Shown: piece by piece, positions 1 through 7,350 of the stretch
How the letters are laid out: each line of letters opens with the position of its first letter
Numbering within the stretch: position 1 is the stretch's first letter
NCBI GenBank assembly: GCA_003990745.1
Contig: RBNI01005775.1
Coordinates: 1 to 12,146, forward strand
DNA length: 12,146 nt
Direction: 5' to 3'
Source of the DNA: Jimgerdemannia flammicorona
Taxonomy: Eukaryota; Mucoromycota; Endogonomycetes; Endogonales; Endogonaceae
Position numbers and translations under genes: made by a program
The notes under the pieces: generated by a model
Seen by the model: only the letters and a program-made list of their open reading frames with translations
Database searches by the model: none
Told to the model about the DNA's origin: nothing

Positions 1-196
1 AGGATTCAGATTAGATAATTTAAATTAAATAATTCAGATTGAATGATTCAGATTGAGTAATTCAAATTGAGTAATTCAGATTGAGTAATTCAGATTAAGT
101 GATTCAGATTGAGTAGTTTGGACTGAGTAGTTTGGATTGAGTAATTTGAATTGAGTAATTCAGATAAAGTGATTCAGATAGAGTGATTCAGATTAA
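1..196. repeat. 14-bp minisatellite, 14 units
   Basis: Fourteen consecutive 14-bp units tile this stretch without a gap, with a consensus close to GTAATTCAGATTGA. Units differ by a few bases, for example CAG to TGG/TGA in the three units at 113-154 and GATTGA to GATAAA or GATAGA at 155-182. Phase is kept exactly over 196 bp, so it is a true tandem array; it begins at the window edge and may extend left. A 14-bp unit is not a multiple of three and no frame stays open. It could lie in non-coding sequence of the old retroelement or be independent. Confidence 0.9.
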
Positions 197-689
197 TATA
201 AGTTAATTCAGATTATTTCAGATTTGAAATTCAGGTCAAACTATCATATGATGAATTAAATCTAGATTTGATTTAAATTAACTTATTTGGAGTACTAGAT
301 AGTACTAAGAGTAGCTTATTGATAGATGAGGTATCCTATCTCATAATATTTTTTTAATTCTTACTGATAGTAGAAAGTTTGAAAATATTGAATTCTTTCA
401 AGACATTATTGAGCTTTATTTGGATCTAGGTCTCTAGAGATTCATATGTTAATAGAAGATAGTTTAATAGAATTTTATTGGTGTTTAATAGCTATAAGGA
501 TAGTAGCAGTAATATTATTCTTAGTTTGTTCTCAGTATTATTGCTAGATACTCATATTGAGAGTAAGTTATCTATATGGGATTATTTCAGAATATTTATA
601 CTTCTCTTTATCAAGAGTATTCAGAAGTATGGAAATTCTGACAGAATTTCCATTACACTAAATATCTGTATTAGGTTACTGCTTCTTCT
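197..689. other. AT-rich stretch without a recognised gene
   Basis: No coding pattern was recognised. The stretch is AT-rich and essentially lacks CpG. It holds a near-perfect palindrome at 629-653 (12-bp arms around one A). The position, just past the old relic's chromodomain on the minus strand, is where that element's 3' non-coding region and LTR should lie, but no LTR boundary, polypurine tract or second LTR copy could be identified. A short plus-strand reading frame at 478-726 is judged spurious. Confidence 0.5.
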
Positions 690-923
690 ATATTTGGTAA
701 AAAATTGTCTTCTTTTTTCCAAGTAATATTATACTTGGAATATTTTTTCCATTTCACAAGATAGTACTGAGTGAGCTTAGCAGCTGATTCAAATTAGTAA
801 TCCTTATAATTCAGAATATAGTTTACTTTATATTCTGATTACTGATTAATAATTACTAGATCTAGAGGTAGTATAGTTCTTCTTTAAAAGATATTTAAGA
901 TATATAGCTAAAGTTGAGATATA
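690..923 (-). pseudogene. Old chromovirus relic: chromodomain
   Basis: Read on the minus strand, this segment gives a degraded chromodomain: an EYKVNYIL start, then QYYLVKW (codons within 746-763), then ITWKKEDN (within 704-727). This matches the usual order of EYEVE-IL, YLVKWKGY and TWE-E-NL in chromovirus integrase tails, where the domain is thought to steer integration to particular chromatin. Stops and substitutions show it is dead. It continues directly from the integrase end at 1037-1070 once the U6 insertion is ignored. The same stretch contains short inverted repeats (717-740, 812-837) that look like chance in AT-rich DNA. Confidence 0.8.
907..923. repeat. 17-bp direct repeat, left copy (U6 target-site duplication)
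   Basis: GCTAAAGTTGAGATATA is identical to 1037-1053. Allowing one inserted G, the match runs further left (901-923 against 1030-1053). Read on the minus strand it encodes the integrase tail (ISQL) of the old relic, so it is relic sequence duplicated on both sides of the U6 copy, as left by target-primed reverse transcription. Confidence 0.85.
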
Positions 924-928
924 GTCAA

Positions 929-1029
929 GTCCTTCGGGACCGCTGACACTTGAAAAAATTGGAATGATACAGAGAAGATTAGCATGGCCCCTGCACAAGG
1001 ATGACACTATCTTCCTGAGTGGATAGTCC
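929..1029 (+). ncRNA. U6 spliceosomal snRNA copy, apparently retroposed
   Basis: A recognisable U6 snRNA of about 101 nt. It has the 5' hairpin GTCC-TTCG-GGAC (929-940), ACAGAG (969-974, RNA position 41, as expected), AGC of the catalytic triad (981-983), and the internal stem-loop region GGCCCCTGCACAAGGATGAC. In U6 these pair with U2 and the 5' splice site and bind the catalytic metals. The 3' end forms a stem of ACTATC with GATAGT around TTCCTGAGTG. Two positions differ from the common U6 core in CpG-loss fashion (GGAATGATAC, TGCACAAGG). The copy sits inside a degraded integrase between 17-bp direct repeats, with GTCAA added in front, so it looks retroposed. A TATATA about 28 bp upstream fits a U6 promoter position but is relic sequence. 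No T-run terminator follows until 1070-1073. Probably a pseudogene; expression is not excluded. Confidence 0.85.
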
Positions 1030-1036
1030 TATATAG

Positions 1037-1053
1037 GCTAAAGTTGAGATATA
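1037..1053. repeat. 17-bp direct repeat, right copy (U6 target-site duplication)
   Basis: Identical to 907-923. On the minus strand it is part of the integrase tail (HPVFYISQL) of the old relic and runs without a break into 1056-1070, so this copy lies in its original context. Confidence 0.85.
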
Positions 1054-2119
1054 TAAAATACTGGGTGGATTTTCTCTAATATTACTGAAAGATCTAACTT
1101 ATATATAACAGATCTATATTTTTTAAGAATCTTAAATAGTCTAATATATATAGTAGAGTCTAAGCTTCTTTTTGGAGTTTGTATTATTTAGAGTTAGATA
1201 TTAGATATTGAGTAATACTTATTCTCCTTTTTTATAGATGACTTCTTTTCTATTTTTATTAGTATATATCACTTATATTCTTTATATCTCAATGAGAGTA
1301 TCTTATACTTGCTTGATATTATCTTGTATAGTATTGGTGATTTCTTGTACAGCTAGTACTGTAGTTTGGATAGTAACTATAAGAGTTTGTAGATATTATC
1401 TATGATTCAAGTAAAATTATATCATCTTAGTACTTGTACTTAAGCTATTGTTATATACAAATTTAGCTAGAGTTAGCTTTTCATCTCAATTATTTTCTTA
1501 TAGCTATAATAGATACTAAGTATCTGTTTTAGAGTTTGATTAGTTCTTTCTATCTAACTATCTATTTATAGATAGTATACTATAGATATTTTCAGTTATA
1601 CTCTAAGATTCTTGAAGAGTATTTACTAAAAGTTACTTGTGAATTTTACATCTCAGTCTGAGATAATTGCTGATAGTAGTCTATGAAGGTAGAATATATT
1701 GTCAATAAACAGCTATATGGTTTTTAGTACTGTTACAATAGTGGTTATTACAATGAAATAGGTTTACTTACTAAGATAATTAATGAAAACAATGATTATA
1801 TCTCTTCTCTTCTTAGTTTTTGACAACTGGACAATAAAGTCCATTCTGATGTAGTTTTAATTTCAGATAGAAATCAGTAGTGACTATAGTGTACCAGCTA
1901 GTGCCTGATTACTAAGCTTGTATCTTTGATAGATATCATAGGATATAATATAATTCTTAATGTTGGATGTCATTTTGAATCAGTAAAAGTCTCAGACAAT
2001 ATGCTGATATATATATCTTATCAAATTTCATATATTCAGTTATAGCTATATTATGTAGTTCTTATAGAATTAATAAGTAGATAGAAGTATCAGAGACTTA
2101 GATTCTTATATTATTAAAG

Positions 2120-2139
2120 TACATATATTTATTTTGGAC
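2120..2139. repeat. 20-bp direct repeat, left copy
   Basis: TACATATATTTATTTTGGAC matches 3645-3664 at 19 of 20 positions; the one difference is T against C. It marks the left edge of the 1.5-kb insertion and belongs to the old integrase relic. Confidence 0.75.
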
Positions 2140-2597
2140 TCTTAGTGACTTCAGTTAATAGGGGTAATATAGATCTAGTAGACTTTTCAAAGAGGTTATA
2201 CTATCTTTGGGCTTGGTGATTAAAGAGGGCTATTGAGCTGTATAGAGGTAGATACATACGTATCTTTGATATAGAGGGTTTGGGAGGTACAGTTCTCTCC
2301 TAGAGAATCCTCTAGAGATTTGCTATCTATAGTTGATCTGAAGAGTAGTAGGTATATATGGTTCAGGAGATTCTGGTGGAGGGTAGTGAATGGTGCTCAT
2401 TGTATTGATCTATACTAGTAAAGTACTGAAGAGGAGATATACTGGGGTCTGGCAATATAGAAGTGAGATAGGCTACTGCTGGGTAGTTCCTCTCTAGTAG
2501 ACTTTGATATTAGTGCTAGAATGAAGTATATACCAATAGAGAATGAGCCAGAATCTGTAATCAGTTAGCTGGCAGTTAGTTGATATTAGCAAAGAGT

Positions 2598-2608
2598 GAG
2601 ACTGAGCT
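2598..2608. repeat. 11-bp direct repeat before the poly-A insertion
   Basis: GAGACTGAGCT is repeated exactly at 2684-2694, the first bases after the poly-A run. It is probably the target-site duplication of the short poly-A insertion. Confidence 0.65.
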
Positions 2609-2626
2609 GAAAGGAGTCCAAGTAAC

Positions 2627-2683
<57 letters not shown>
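2609..2683 (+). mobile_element. 75-bp poly-A-tailed insertion (54 uninterrupted A's)
   Basis: Twenty-one bases of unique sequence are followed by 54 consecutive A's (2630-2683), and the whole is bracketed by the 11-bp direct repeat GAGACTGAGCT. This is the form of a severely 5'-truncated LINE or retroposed transcript on the plus strand. The tail is unbroken in a region otherwise heavily mutated, which suggests recent arrival. The 21-base body is too short to identify its source. A homopolymer this long may also be mis-sized in the assembly. Confidence 0.65.
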
Positions 2684-2686
<3 letters not shown>

Positions 2687-2694
2687 ACTGAGCT
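2684..2694. repeat. 11-bp direct repeat after the poly-A insertion
   Basis: Exact second copy of GAGACTGAGCT, directly abutting the last A of the tail. Confidence 0.65.
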
Positions 2695-3163
2695 AGTATC
2701 TAAATAGAGTACTGAGATATAGGAGTGACTTCCTCTGAAGTTCTGGATGGTGTGGTGGCATATACTAAGAAGAAATATCATATTGAACTTTTGTTCAGAC
2801 TATTTAGTTAATAGTAGGATCCTTGACTGTAAAGAGTATTATGATGTCAGACAGAAAAGAGAGTTTGTATAGATACCAGAATATTAGCTAAGTGAGTGTG
2901 GGATCCTTGGGGACTTTTAGATAGCAGTTGGTAGTTATTTGGGGGTAGCAAGATGAGAGAGTAGAGAGGGTGATCATTAAGAGAACTTGAAGTTATAGTT
3001 AGTAAGATATATTGACAATAAGTGGCTTACTATCAGATGAGCTTAGTAGTATAGATGGGGTTAACTGGACTATGAGCTGTATGTTTTTAAGGATAGAAGG
3101 CAGATGGGGTTAGAAAAGAGAATAGTACAGTAGAAGAGATTAGTAGTGAATATTATGTCTGGC

Positions 3164-3182
3164 TGGTAGCAGAAGTGAAGTT
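3164..3182 (+). other. Primer-binding-site-like sequence inside the 1.5-kb insertion
   Basis: TGGTAGCAGAAGTGAAGTT matches the primer binding site region of the young element (5499-5517) at 18 of 19 positions. It would be expected just after a 5' LTR, but the upstream bases do not end in an obvious TTACA-like LTR terminus and no paired LTR was found. It may be the edge of another gypsy element or a coincidence. Confidence 0.35.
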
Positions 3183-3396
3183 CCCAAGAGGGTTGCTGTT
3201 GCTACCTGGTAAAGAGAGTCTATAGAAAAAGTGGTGGGAGGATTGTAATTATTAATGGTCAGGTGATATTCTATTATATAGAGGTGGGGGGAGAGACCTC
3301 TCAGAGAGATTGGGTAGGAGTTAGAATATTATATATTATATCTCTTTAACTGTAGATAAGATCATCTTTTAAAATTATTTAGCAGACAAATTAAGA

Positions 3397-3557
3397 TTCA
3401 AAAAAATGATTTTTTTGAAACATTGTTTTTCTATTAAAAATATATCTCAATTTGTTTAAAAAAAAATTTTTTTTTTTATAATTATTATATAAAAAATTAT
3501 TGATAATTTTTTTTTTTAAAAGCTATTATAATTTTAAAAGTTATAAACTTTTAAAAT
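3397..3557. repeat. Cluster of AT-rich palindromes
   Basis: Three hairpin-forming sequences lie within 160 bp: 3397-3419 (10-bp arms, TGA loop), 3458-3477 (nine A's followed by eleven T's) and 3531-3557 (12-bp arms around ATA). The arms are perfect. Some of this is expected in such AT-rich DNA. No function can be assigned; they lie near the right end of the 1.5-kb insertion. Confidence 0.6.
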
Positions 3558-3644
3558 CTTACCTCTAAATATAGGTGCAAAACAGTCAAAGAGATAGGTT
3601 TAAATTGGGTTGATAATAAATATGGAAGTCTATATAACTATATA

Positions 3645-3664
3645 TACATATATCTATTTTGGAC
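3645..3664. repeat. 20-bp direct repeat, right copy
   Basis: TACATATATCTATTTTGGAC is the partner of 2120-2139 with one C/T transition. It marks the right edge of the 1.5-kb insertion and belongs to the old relic's RNase H to integrase linker. Confidence 0.75.
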
Positions 3665-5088
3665 AGATATATTCTTATAGATCTTCTTCATAATATTGCT
3701 ACCTTTTTTAAGGATTTGTTTAGTAATTTCTTATACATTGGTATCCTTGGTATACTTCTTCTTAACTTTTTCAAATAGGCTGATGATAATATTGCTAATT
3801 GTAATGAGGTTGTCTTTCTGAGCACTCTGGGAGAGTATATCAGCTACTTCATTCTTAGTTCCAGTAATGTGCTTAATTTCAAAATTAAAGAGTACAAGGA
3901 TCTGTATCTATTGGGTCAGTCTTTCTATAAGAATTGGCTGTATCTGAATATATTAGAGGGCTTGATAGTCTGTTTATAAGATAAATACTTTACTAGAAAG
4001 AAATATCTCCATACTTATAAAGATCAGATAATGATGAAGAGCTCCTTATCTTGTATAATATAGTTTCTTTTATATTCATTGAGTTTCTGAGATAGATAGG
4101 CAATAGAGTATTCATATTGAATCAAGATAGCTCCAATGGTAATATTTGAAGCATTAGTGGTAACTATGAAGAGTTCTGTTAGATTAGAACCAATTAAAAT
4201 TAGTATATAAGTCAGTATTCTCTTGAGAGTATTTATGGCTATAGTGCATCCTTCTGTCTATTCTTTTTTAATGCTGGCTCCCTTCCTGCTAAGACTTGTA
4301 AGTGGGGAGATAATGTAGAGAATTCTTAAATAAATCTTTTATAATATCTTACTAGTCTATTGAATTCTTATAGGAACTTGAGGGTCTTTAAGATAGGTCA
4401 ATTGTAGATTGCTTGAGTCTTTTTAGAATTGACAGCAATATTATTTCCTGAGATAATGTATCTTAGGTATTCAATTTTCTTCTTGAAGTGATATTTCTTT
4501 TTTTTTGTTAAGAGCTTATATTCTCAGAGTATATCAAAAACCATTTATAAATATTATTAATGGATAATACTACTTATAATATATATCAGGATATCATCCA
4601 GAGAGATTAGTATGAATACTTCAAAAAATATCATTTATCAGTATTTGGAAAGTTGCTGATATATTGATGAGGTCAAATAGTATTATATAGAATTTATAGT
4701 ATCTAAATCTTATTTGAAAAGCTGTCTTGGGAATATTTTCCTCTTTGATATAAATTTGGTGATATTTAGATATAAGATTGATGAGTGAGAAGATCTTGGT
4801 CTTATATACTTGATCAAGTAGTTTATTAATTCATGGGAGTATATATTGATTCTTAATAGAGATCTTATTGAGTGCTCAGTAATTAATGCATATATAGAGA
4901 CTTTTATCTTTTTTGTAAACAAAGAGAATTGATATACTATATAGTGATTTTGATAGATAAATAAGACCTTACTAATTCTACTAATTGTTTCTTAAGAATC
5001 TCTAGCTTAGGTTAAGCTAGTTAATAGATTTCACAGTAGAGAGAATCTGAACTGAGAATAATTTCAATACTATATTCTACTGTTTAGA

Positions 5089-5093
5089 TAAGT
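5089..5093. repeat. 5-bp target-site duplication, left copy
   Basis: TAAGT directly precedes the TG of the 5' LTR and is repeated directly after the 3' LTR at 11122-11126. Five bases is the usual length for Ty3/gypsy integrases. Confidence 0.9.
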
Positions 5094-5496
5094 TGTAACA
5101 TTTTAGCGTAGTTTATTTCTTTTCTCTGTCTTTCTTGAATATTCTATAACCTTCTGGCACTTTCTGCATACTTAGAAATCCCCATCTTGGCACCGAGCAT
5201 TAACTAGTACTTATTTAGTTAGTCACTGAATGTCCTGGAAATTTGTAGAACTTTATTTGTCATCATTTGTCATCTTTGCCAAGAACTTTCCTCTTGGCAT
5301 TTTTCTTTGATTTCTCAGATTCTTCCAGATCCTTCTTTCAGATCTTGTATAAATATCTCCTTGTTCTCATAAATAAAGCTTCAGAATATTTTCTCCCAGA
5401 AATCCTTCGAGAACACTTGAACCCTTAGTATCTCTTCGAGCTACTTAGGATCACCAGAACTAGTCACTTCCTCATTTAGAAACTAGAACCGTTACA
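5094..5496 (+). repeat. 5' LTR (403 bp)
   Basis: Begins TGTAAC and ends GTTACA, a perfect 6-bp terminal inverted repeat, and aligns to the 3' LTR without a gap. The two differ at 17 positions (4.2%), every one a transition. It would carry the promoter and transcription start of the element. A TATA box lies at 5348-5355 and a polyadenylation signal at 5372-5377. Confidence 0.95.
5348..5355 (+). promoter_or_regulatory. TATA box of the 5' LTR
   Basis: TATAAATA, conserved in the 3' LTR at 10973-10980. It is the only clear TATA box in the LTR and would place the start of transcription near 5380, giving a short R-U5 region of about 115 bp. The start is inferred from the usual 25-35 bp spacing. Confidence 0.65.
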
Positions 5497-5498
5497 CT

Positions 5499-5517
5499 TG
5501 GTAGCAGCAGTGAAGTT
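5499..5517 (+). other. Primer binding site
   Basis: TGGTAGCAGCAGTGAAGTT begins two bases after the LTR end. TGG is the complement of a tRNA CCA end, and TGGTAGC resembles the start used by elements primed by initiator methionine tRNA; the match beyond that could not be checked without the host tRNA. First-strand DNA synthesis would start here. Confidence 0.75.
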
Positions 5518-5564
5518 ACACCTAGCCTTATCAAGACATCTCTCAAGATATCAGTCATAATACT

Positions 5565-6614
5565 ATGGAGGACAATGGATGGAATCCTTCATATAGTACC
5601 TACGGTCTAGACAATGCCTCATACAATCAGCAAGAAGAAGAGAAACAGCAAAACCCTACTCAGTCAAATGGGGCCATCGAGAGTCTTTTGCAGAATGCAC
5701 TAGCTCAGATTGCTCAACTTCAAGAATGCATAAAAAGAAAGGAAAGCAAGGCCTCTGCTCATACCTCCACACCCCCACTGATATCAATACATTCAACAGC
5801 AGTCACTATCAAGCCTCAGAAGCCTGACACCTTTGATGGTCAAAGAGGAGGACTGTCTACCAATGCCTGGCTTTTCCAATTAGAGCAATATGGAGAGCTG
5901 ACCAATTTGGAAGAAGCAACACTAGTCCAATTTGCTGCTACACTCCTCTGAGGGAATGCTGCAATCTGGTGGTGAAATCATGTCCAGAATACCAGATTCT
6001 CTAGCTGAATCAAGACCTGGGGCGAATTCTCTGATACCATTCAAGGCCAATTCAAACCAGTCAACAGCACTAAGGCCATGCGAGACTGTCTGGCAAATGT
6101 CAAACAACTTAAGTCTGTGCAAGTATATAATGCACAATTTCTGTTAATCCTACTAGAATTACCACATATCACTGAAGATGAGAAGGTCGACAAGTACATC
6201 CAAGGCCTGAAAGGTCAAACCCGAGTTCGTGTCGAACTAGAAGAACCCAAGGACCTAGATACAGTAATGAAAATTACTGATAGATTTGATGTCATCACCT
6301 ACAGTCACTGCTTTGAACAGAAGAGACCGCCTTTCAATAACAACAACAACCACAAAAGGGAGGAACCCAAAGTCAGAACTGTTGGACCTGCCCCCATGGA
6401 CCTAGACACCATTGACAAGAACAAGAAAGGCAAGCTTACACCTGAGGAAAAGGAGCACCTCAAGAAGGCTGGAGCCTGCTTCTTTTGCCGTCAGCCTGGC
6501 CACATTGCAACCAAATGTCCTAAGAAAACTGCCAAACCAAAGAGGATTCTGGTCCTGTCCAAAGACACTCAAGGTCAATCAGTTGAACAAGAAGTTGTAC
6601 TCAATTTCATGTGA
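5565..6614 (+). pseudogene. Gag: capsid and CCHC nucleocapsid part
   Basis: Gag forms the particle and packages RNA. After a glutamine-rich N-terminus come the gypsy capsid signatures PDTFDGQRGGL (about 5824-5860) and, after the first stop, GNAAIWW (5952-5972). The nucleocapsid has PMDLD (about 6394), a lysine-rich stretch and the zinc knuckle CFFCRQPGHIATKC (6477-6518), spacing C-x2-C-x4-H-x4-C, intact. Three TGA stops (5949, 5973, 6006) cut the capsid and a fourth (6612) follows the knuckle. The first two sit next to GN and after WW, where the family has arginine. The frame runs on into the dUTPase without a gag terminus that looks original. Confidence 0.9.
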
Positions 6615-6650
6615 GTCAACCCCAAGGCCCAGATCTCTCAAGCACAGTCA

Positions 6651-7010
6651 GAAGGAGCCATTGGTTTGGACCTTCAAACAGTACAACAAGTCACTATTCT
6701 GGTACATGAGAGAAGGCTCATTCCAACTGGCCTTTCAGTTGAAATCCCCAAGGAACATTATGGAAGAATTGCACCAAGATCTGGCCTCAGCTTCAAGTAC
6801 TCATTGGATGTTGGTGCTGGAGTCATTGACCCTGACTTTCGAGGTGAAATGCAAGTCCTGCTAGTCAATCACAAGAACCAGCCATACACCATCAATGAAG
6901 GTGACAGAATCGCACAGCTCATTCTGGAGCGAGTCACTCTACCAGTCATCAAAGAAGTCACCAAGCTATCCTCCATCAAGTGAGATCAGAAAGGCTTTGG
7001 CAGAACTGAC
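6651..7010 (+). pseudogene. dUTPase domain (dUTP to dUMP), between nucleocapsid and protease
   Basis: About 120 codons match trimeric dUTPases, which hydrolyse dUTP to dUMP and pyrophosphate and keep uracil out of new DNA. Motif 1 is AIGLDL (6657-6674). PTGLSVEIP follows. Motif 2 is GRIAPRSGLS (6762-6791), with the PRSG phosphate-binding serine. Motif 3 is GVIDPDFRGE (6819-6848), with the catalytic aspartate in GVID and an aromatic residue stacking the base. Motif 4 is GDRIAQLILER (6900-6932). Motif 5 is a stop at 6981 followed by DQKGFGRTD (6984-7010), so the motif's arginine codon is now TGA. All active-site residues I can see are otherwise kept. It lies in the gag-pol frame, upstream of protease, the place used by betaretroviruses. 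It would act in the particle during reverse transcription. Confidence 0.93.
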
Positions 7011-7046
7011 AAAGTTGCAAGTATAGCTGAGAACCAAGCCAATTCA

Positions 7047-7350
7047 ATGCTCATTTTCAAAGGTCTAGTCAAGGGACAAGAACTAGATGTTCTCATAGAC
7101 AGCAGAGCTGTTGGGAACTTCATCAATAAGAACCTCATCGACAAGCTCAAGATTCTTACCAAACCAGCTGGCAAGAATGGTGGAGTTGTCATCACAGATG
7201 GCACCACCTTACCAATCAACTCAATTGCTGCTAAACTTCCCCTCAAGATCCAGAAGTACTGGGAATGTTTAGATTTCGAGGTAGCACCACTAGGAGACCA
7301 TGACCTGATCCTAGGCAAACTCTGGTTTACATGGTACAACCCTCAGATTG
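7047..7350 (+). pseudogene. Aspartic protease domain with altered active site
   Basis: Retropepsin-type protease that would cut the polyprotein and works as a dimer. The active site reads VLIDSRAVGNFI (DSRA at 7098-7109) where the family has DSGA or DTGA; glycine to arginine here is GGA to AGA, and the preceding C makes it a CpG-to-CpA change. The second conserved part, DHDLILGKLWFTWYNPQIDW (about 7299-7356), is intact and typical of Ty3/gypsy. There is no stop within the domain. The first aspartate is kept, but replacing the glycine should abolish activity. Confidence 0.9.

Larger units (their letters stand above)
1037..2139 (-). pseudogene. Old chromovirus relic: integrase
   Basis: On the minus strand this is a Ty3/gypsy integrase riddled with stops. 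In order: remnants of the zinc-binding domain (HNIAITEYMKFDK, then a CQRYK-like YQRYKLSNQALAG stretch), the core start MDFIVQL (1830-1844), a second catalytic region ISD followed by a stop and VKFTSNF (1641-1664), RTNQTLKQIL, and the C-terminal domain ending KIHPVFYISQL (1056-1070). Integrase inserts the cDNA into host DNA through a DDE triad. Most arginine and tryptophan positions are stops or other residues, consistent with C-to-T and G-to-A decay. The frame joins that of the RNase H side when 2140-3664 is left out. Confidence 0.85.
2140..3644. mobile_element. Unclassified 1.5-kb insertion in the old chromovirus
   Basis: This 1505-bp segment interrupts the old relic between RNase H and integrase and is bounded by 20-bp near-identical direct repeats. 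Leaving it out together with one repeat brings the relic's minus-strand frame back into register, which is why I call it an insertion. About 2160-3330 is rich in G, A and T on the plus strand and poor in C; 3360-3560 is very AT-rich with palindromes. No open frame or protein family was recognised on either strand. A 20-bp duplication fits a non-LTR element or a passenger mobilised by one, whereas a primer-binding-site-like sequence at 3164-3182 hints at LTR-element content. Orientation is unknown. Confidence 0.6.
3645..5093 (-). pseudogene. Old chromovirus relic: reverse transcriptase and RNase H
   Basis: On the minus strand the RT reads LFVYKKDKSLYICINY, stop, ALNKISIKNQY (about 4850-4960), then LISKYHQIYIKEENIPKTAF, then SLDDILI (4593-4604), the YLDD-type catalytic site with its two aspartates kept. 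RNase H follows: TNASNITIGAILIQ (4117-4158; usual TDAS with D to N), QDKELF (about 4037-4054) and EVADILSQS (3824-3850). Together these copy element RNA into DNA and remove the RNA strand. There are many stops and at least one frameshift just before SLDD, so this copy is older and worse than the young element. The start of this RT lies at 11127-11260, beyond the young element. Confidence 0.9.

Noticed and set aside
1..196. CRISPR-like array
   Set aside because: Units are contiguous with no spacers, and the context is eukaryotic.
478..726. 82-codon plus-strand reading frame
   Set aside because: AT-rich composition, no recognisable domain, and its 3' end lies antisense to the chromodomain of the old minus-strand relic.
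629..840. Three inverted repeats (629-653, 717-740, 812-837) as a MITE or regulatory cluster
   Set aside because: Two of them coincide with decayed chromodomain codons, and no terminal inverted repeats or target duplication surround the group.
901..1073. U6 as a functional gene in place, with TATA box at 901-906 and T-run at 1070-1073
   Set aside because: The TATA lies in relic sequence duplicated on the other side, the T-run is over 40 bp past the RNA end, and exact direct repeats bracket the copy. Expression is not excluded, but retroposition explains the layout better.
4710..4922. 70-codon minus-strand reading frame
   Set aside because: It is the wrong frame over the old relic's RT; the adjacent frame carries the RT motifs (KKDKSLYICINY, ALNKISIKN).
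6651..7010. dUTPase as a separate host gene
   Set aside because: It is in frame with gag and protease, has no start codon or promoter of its own, and lies well inside an element with matching LTRs and target duplication.
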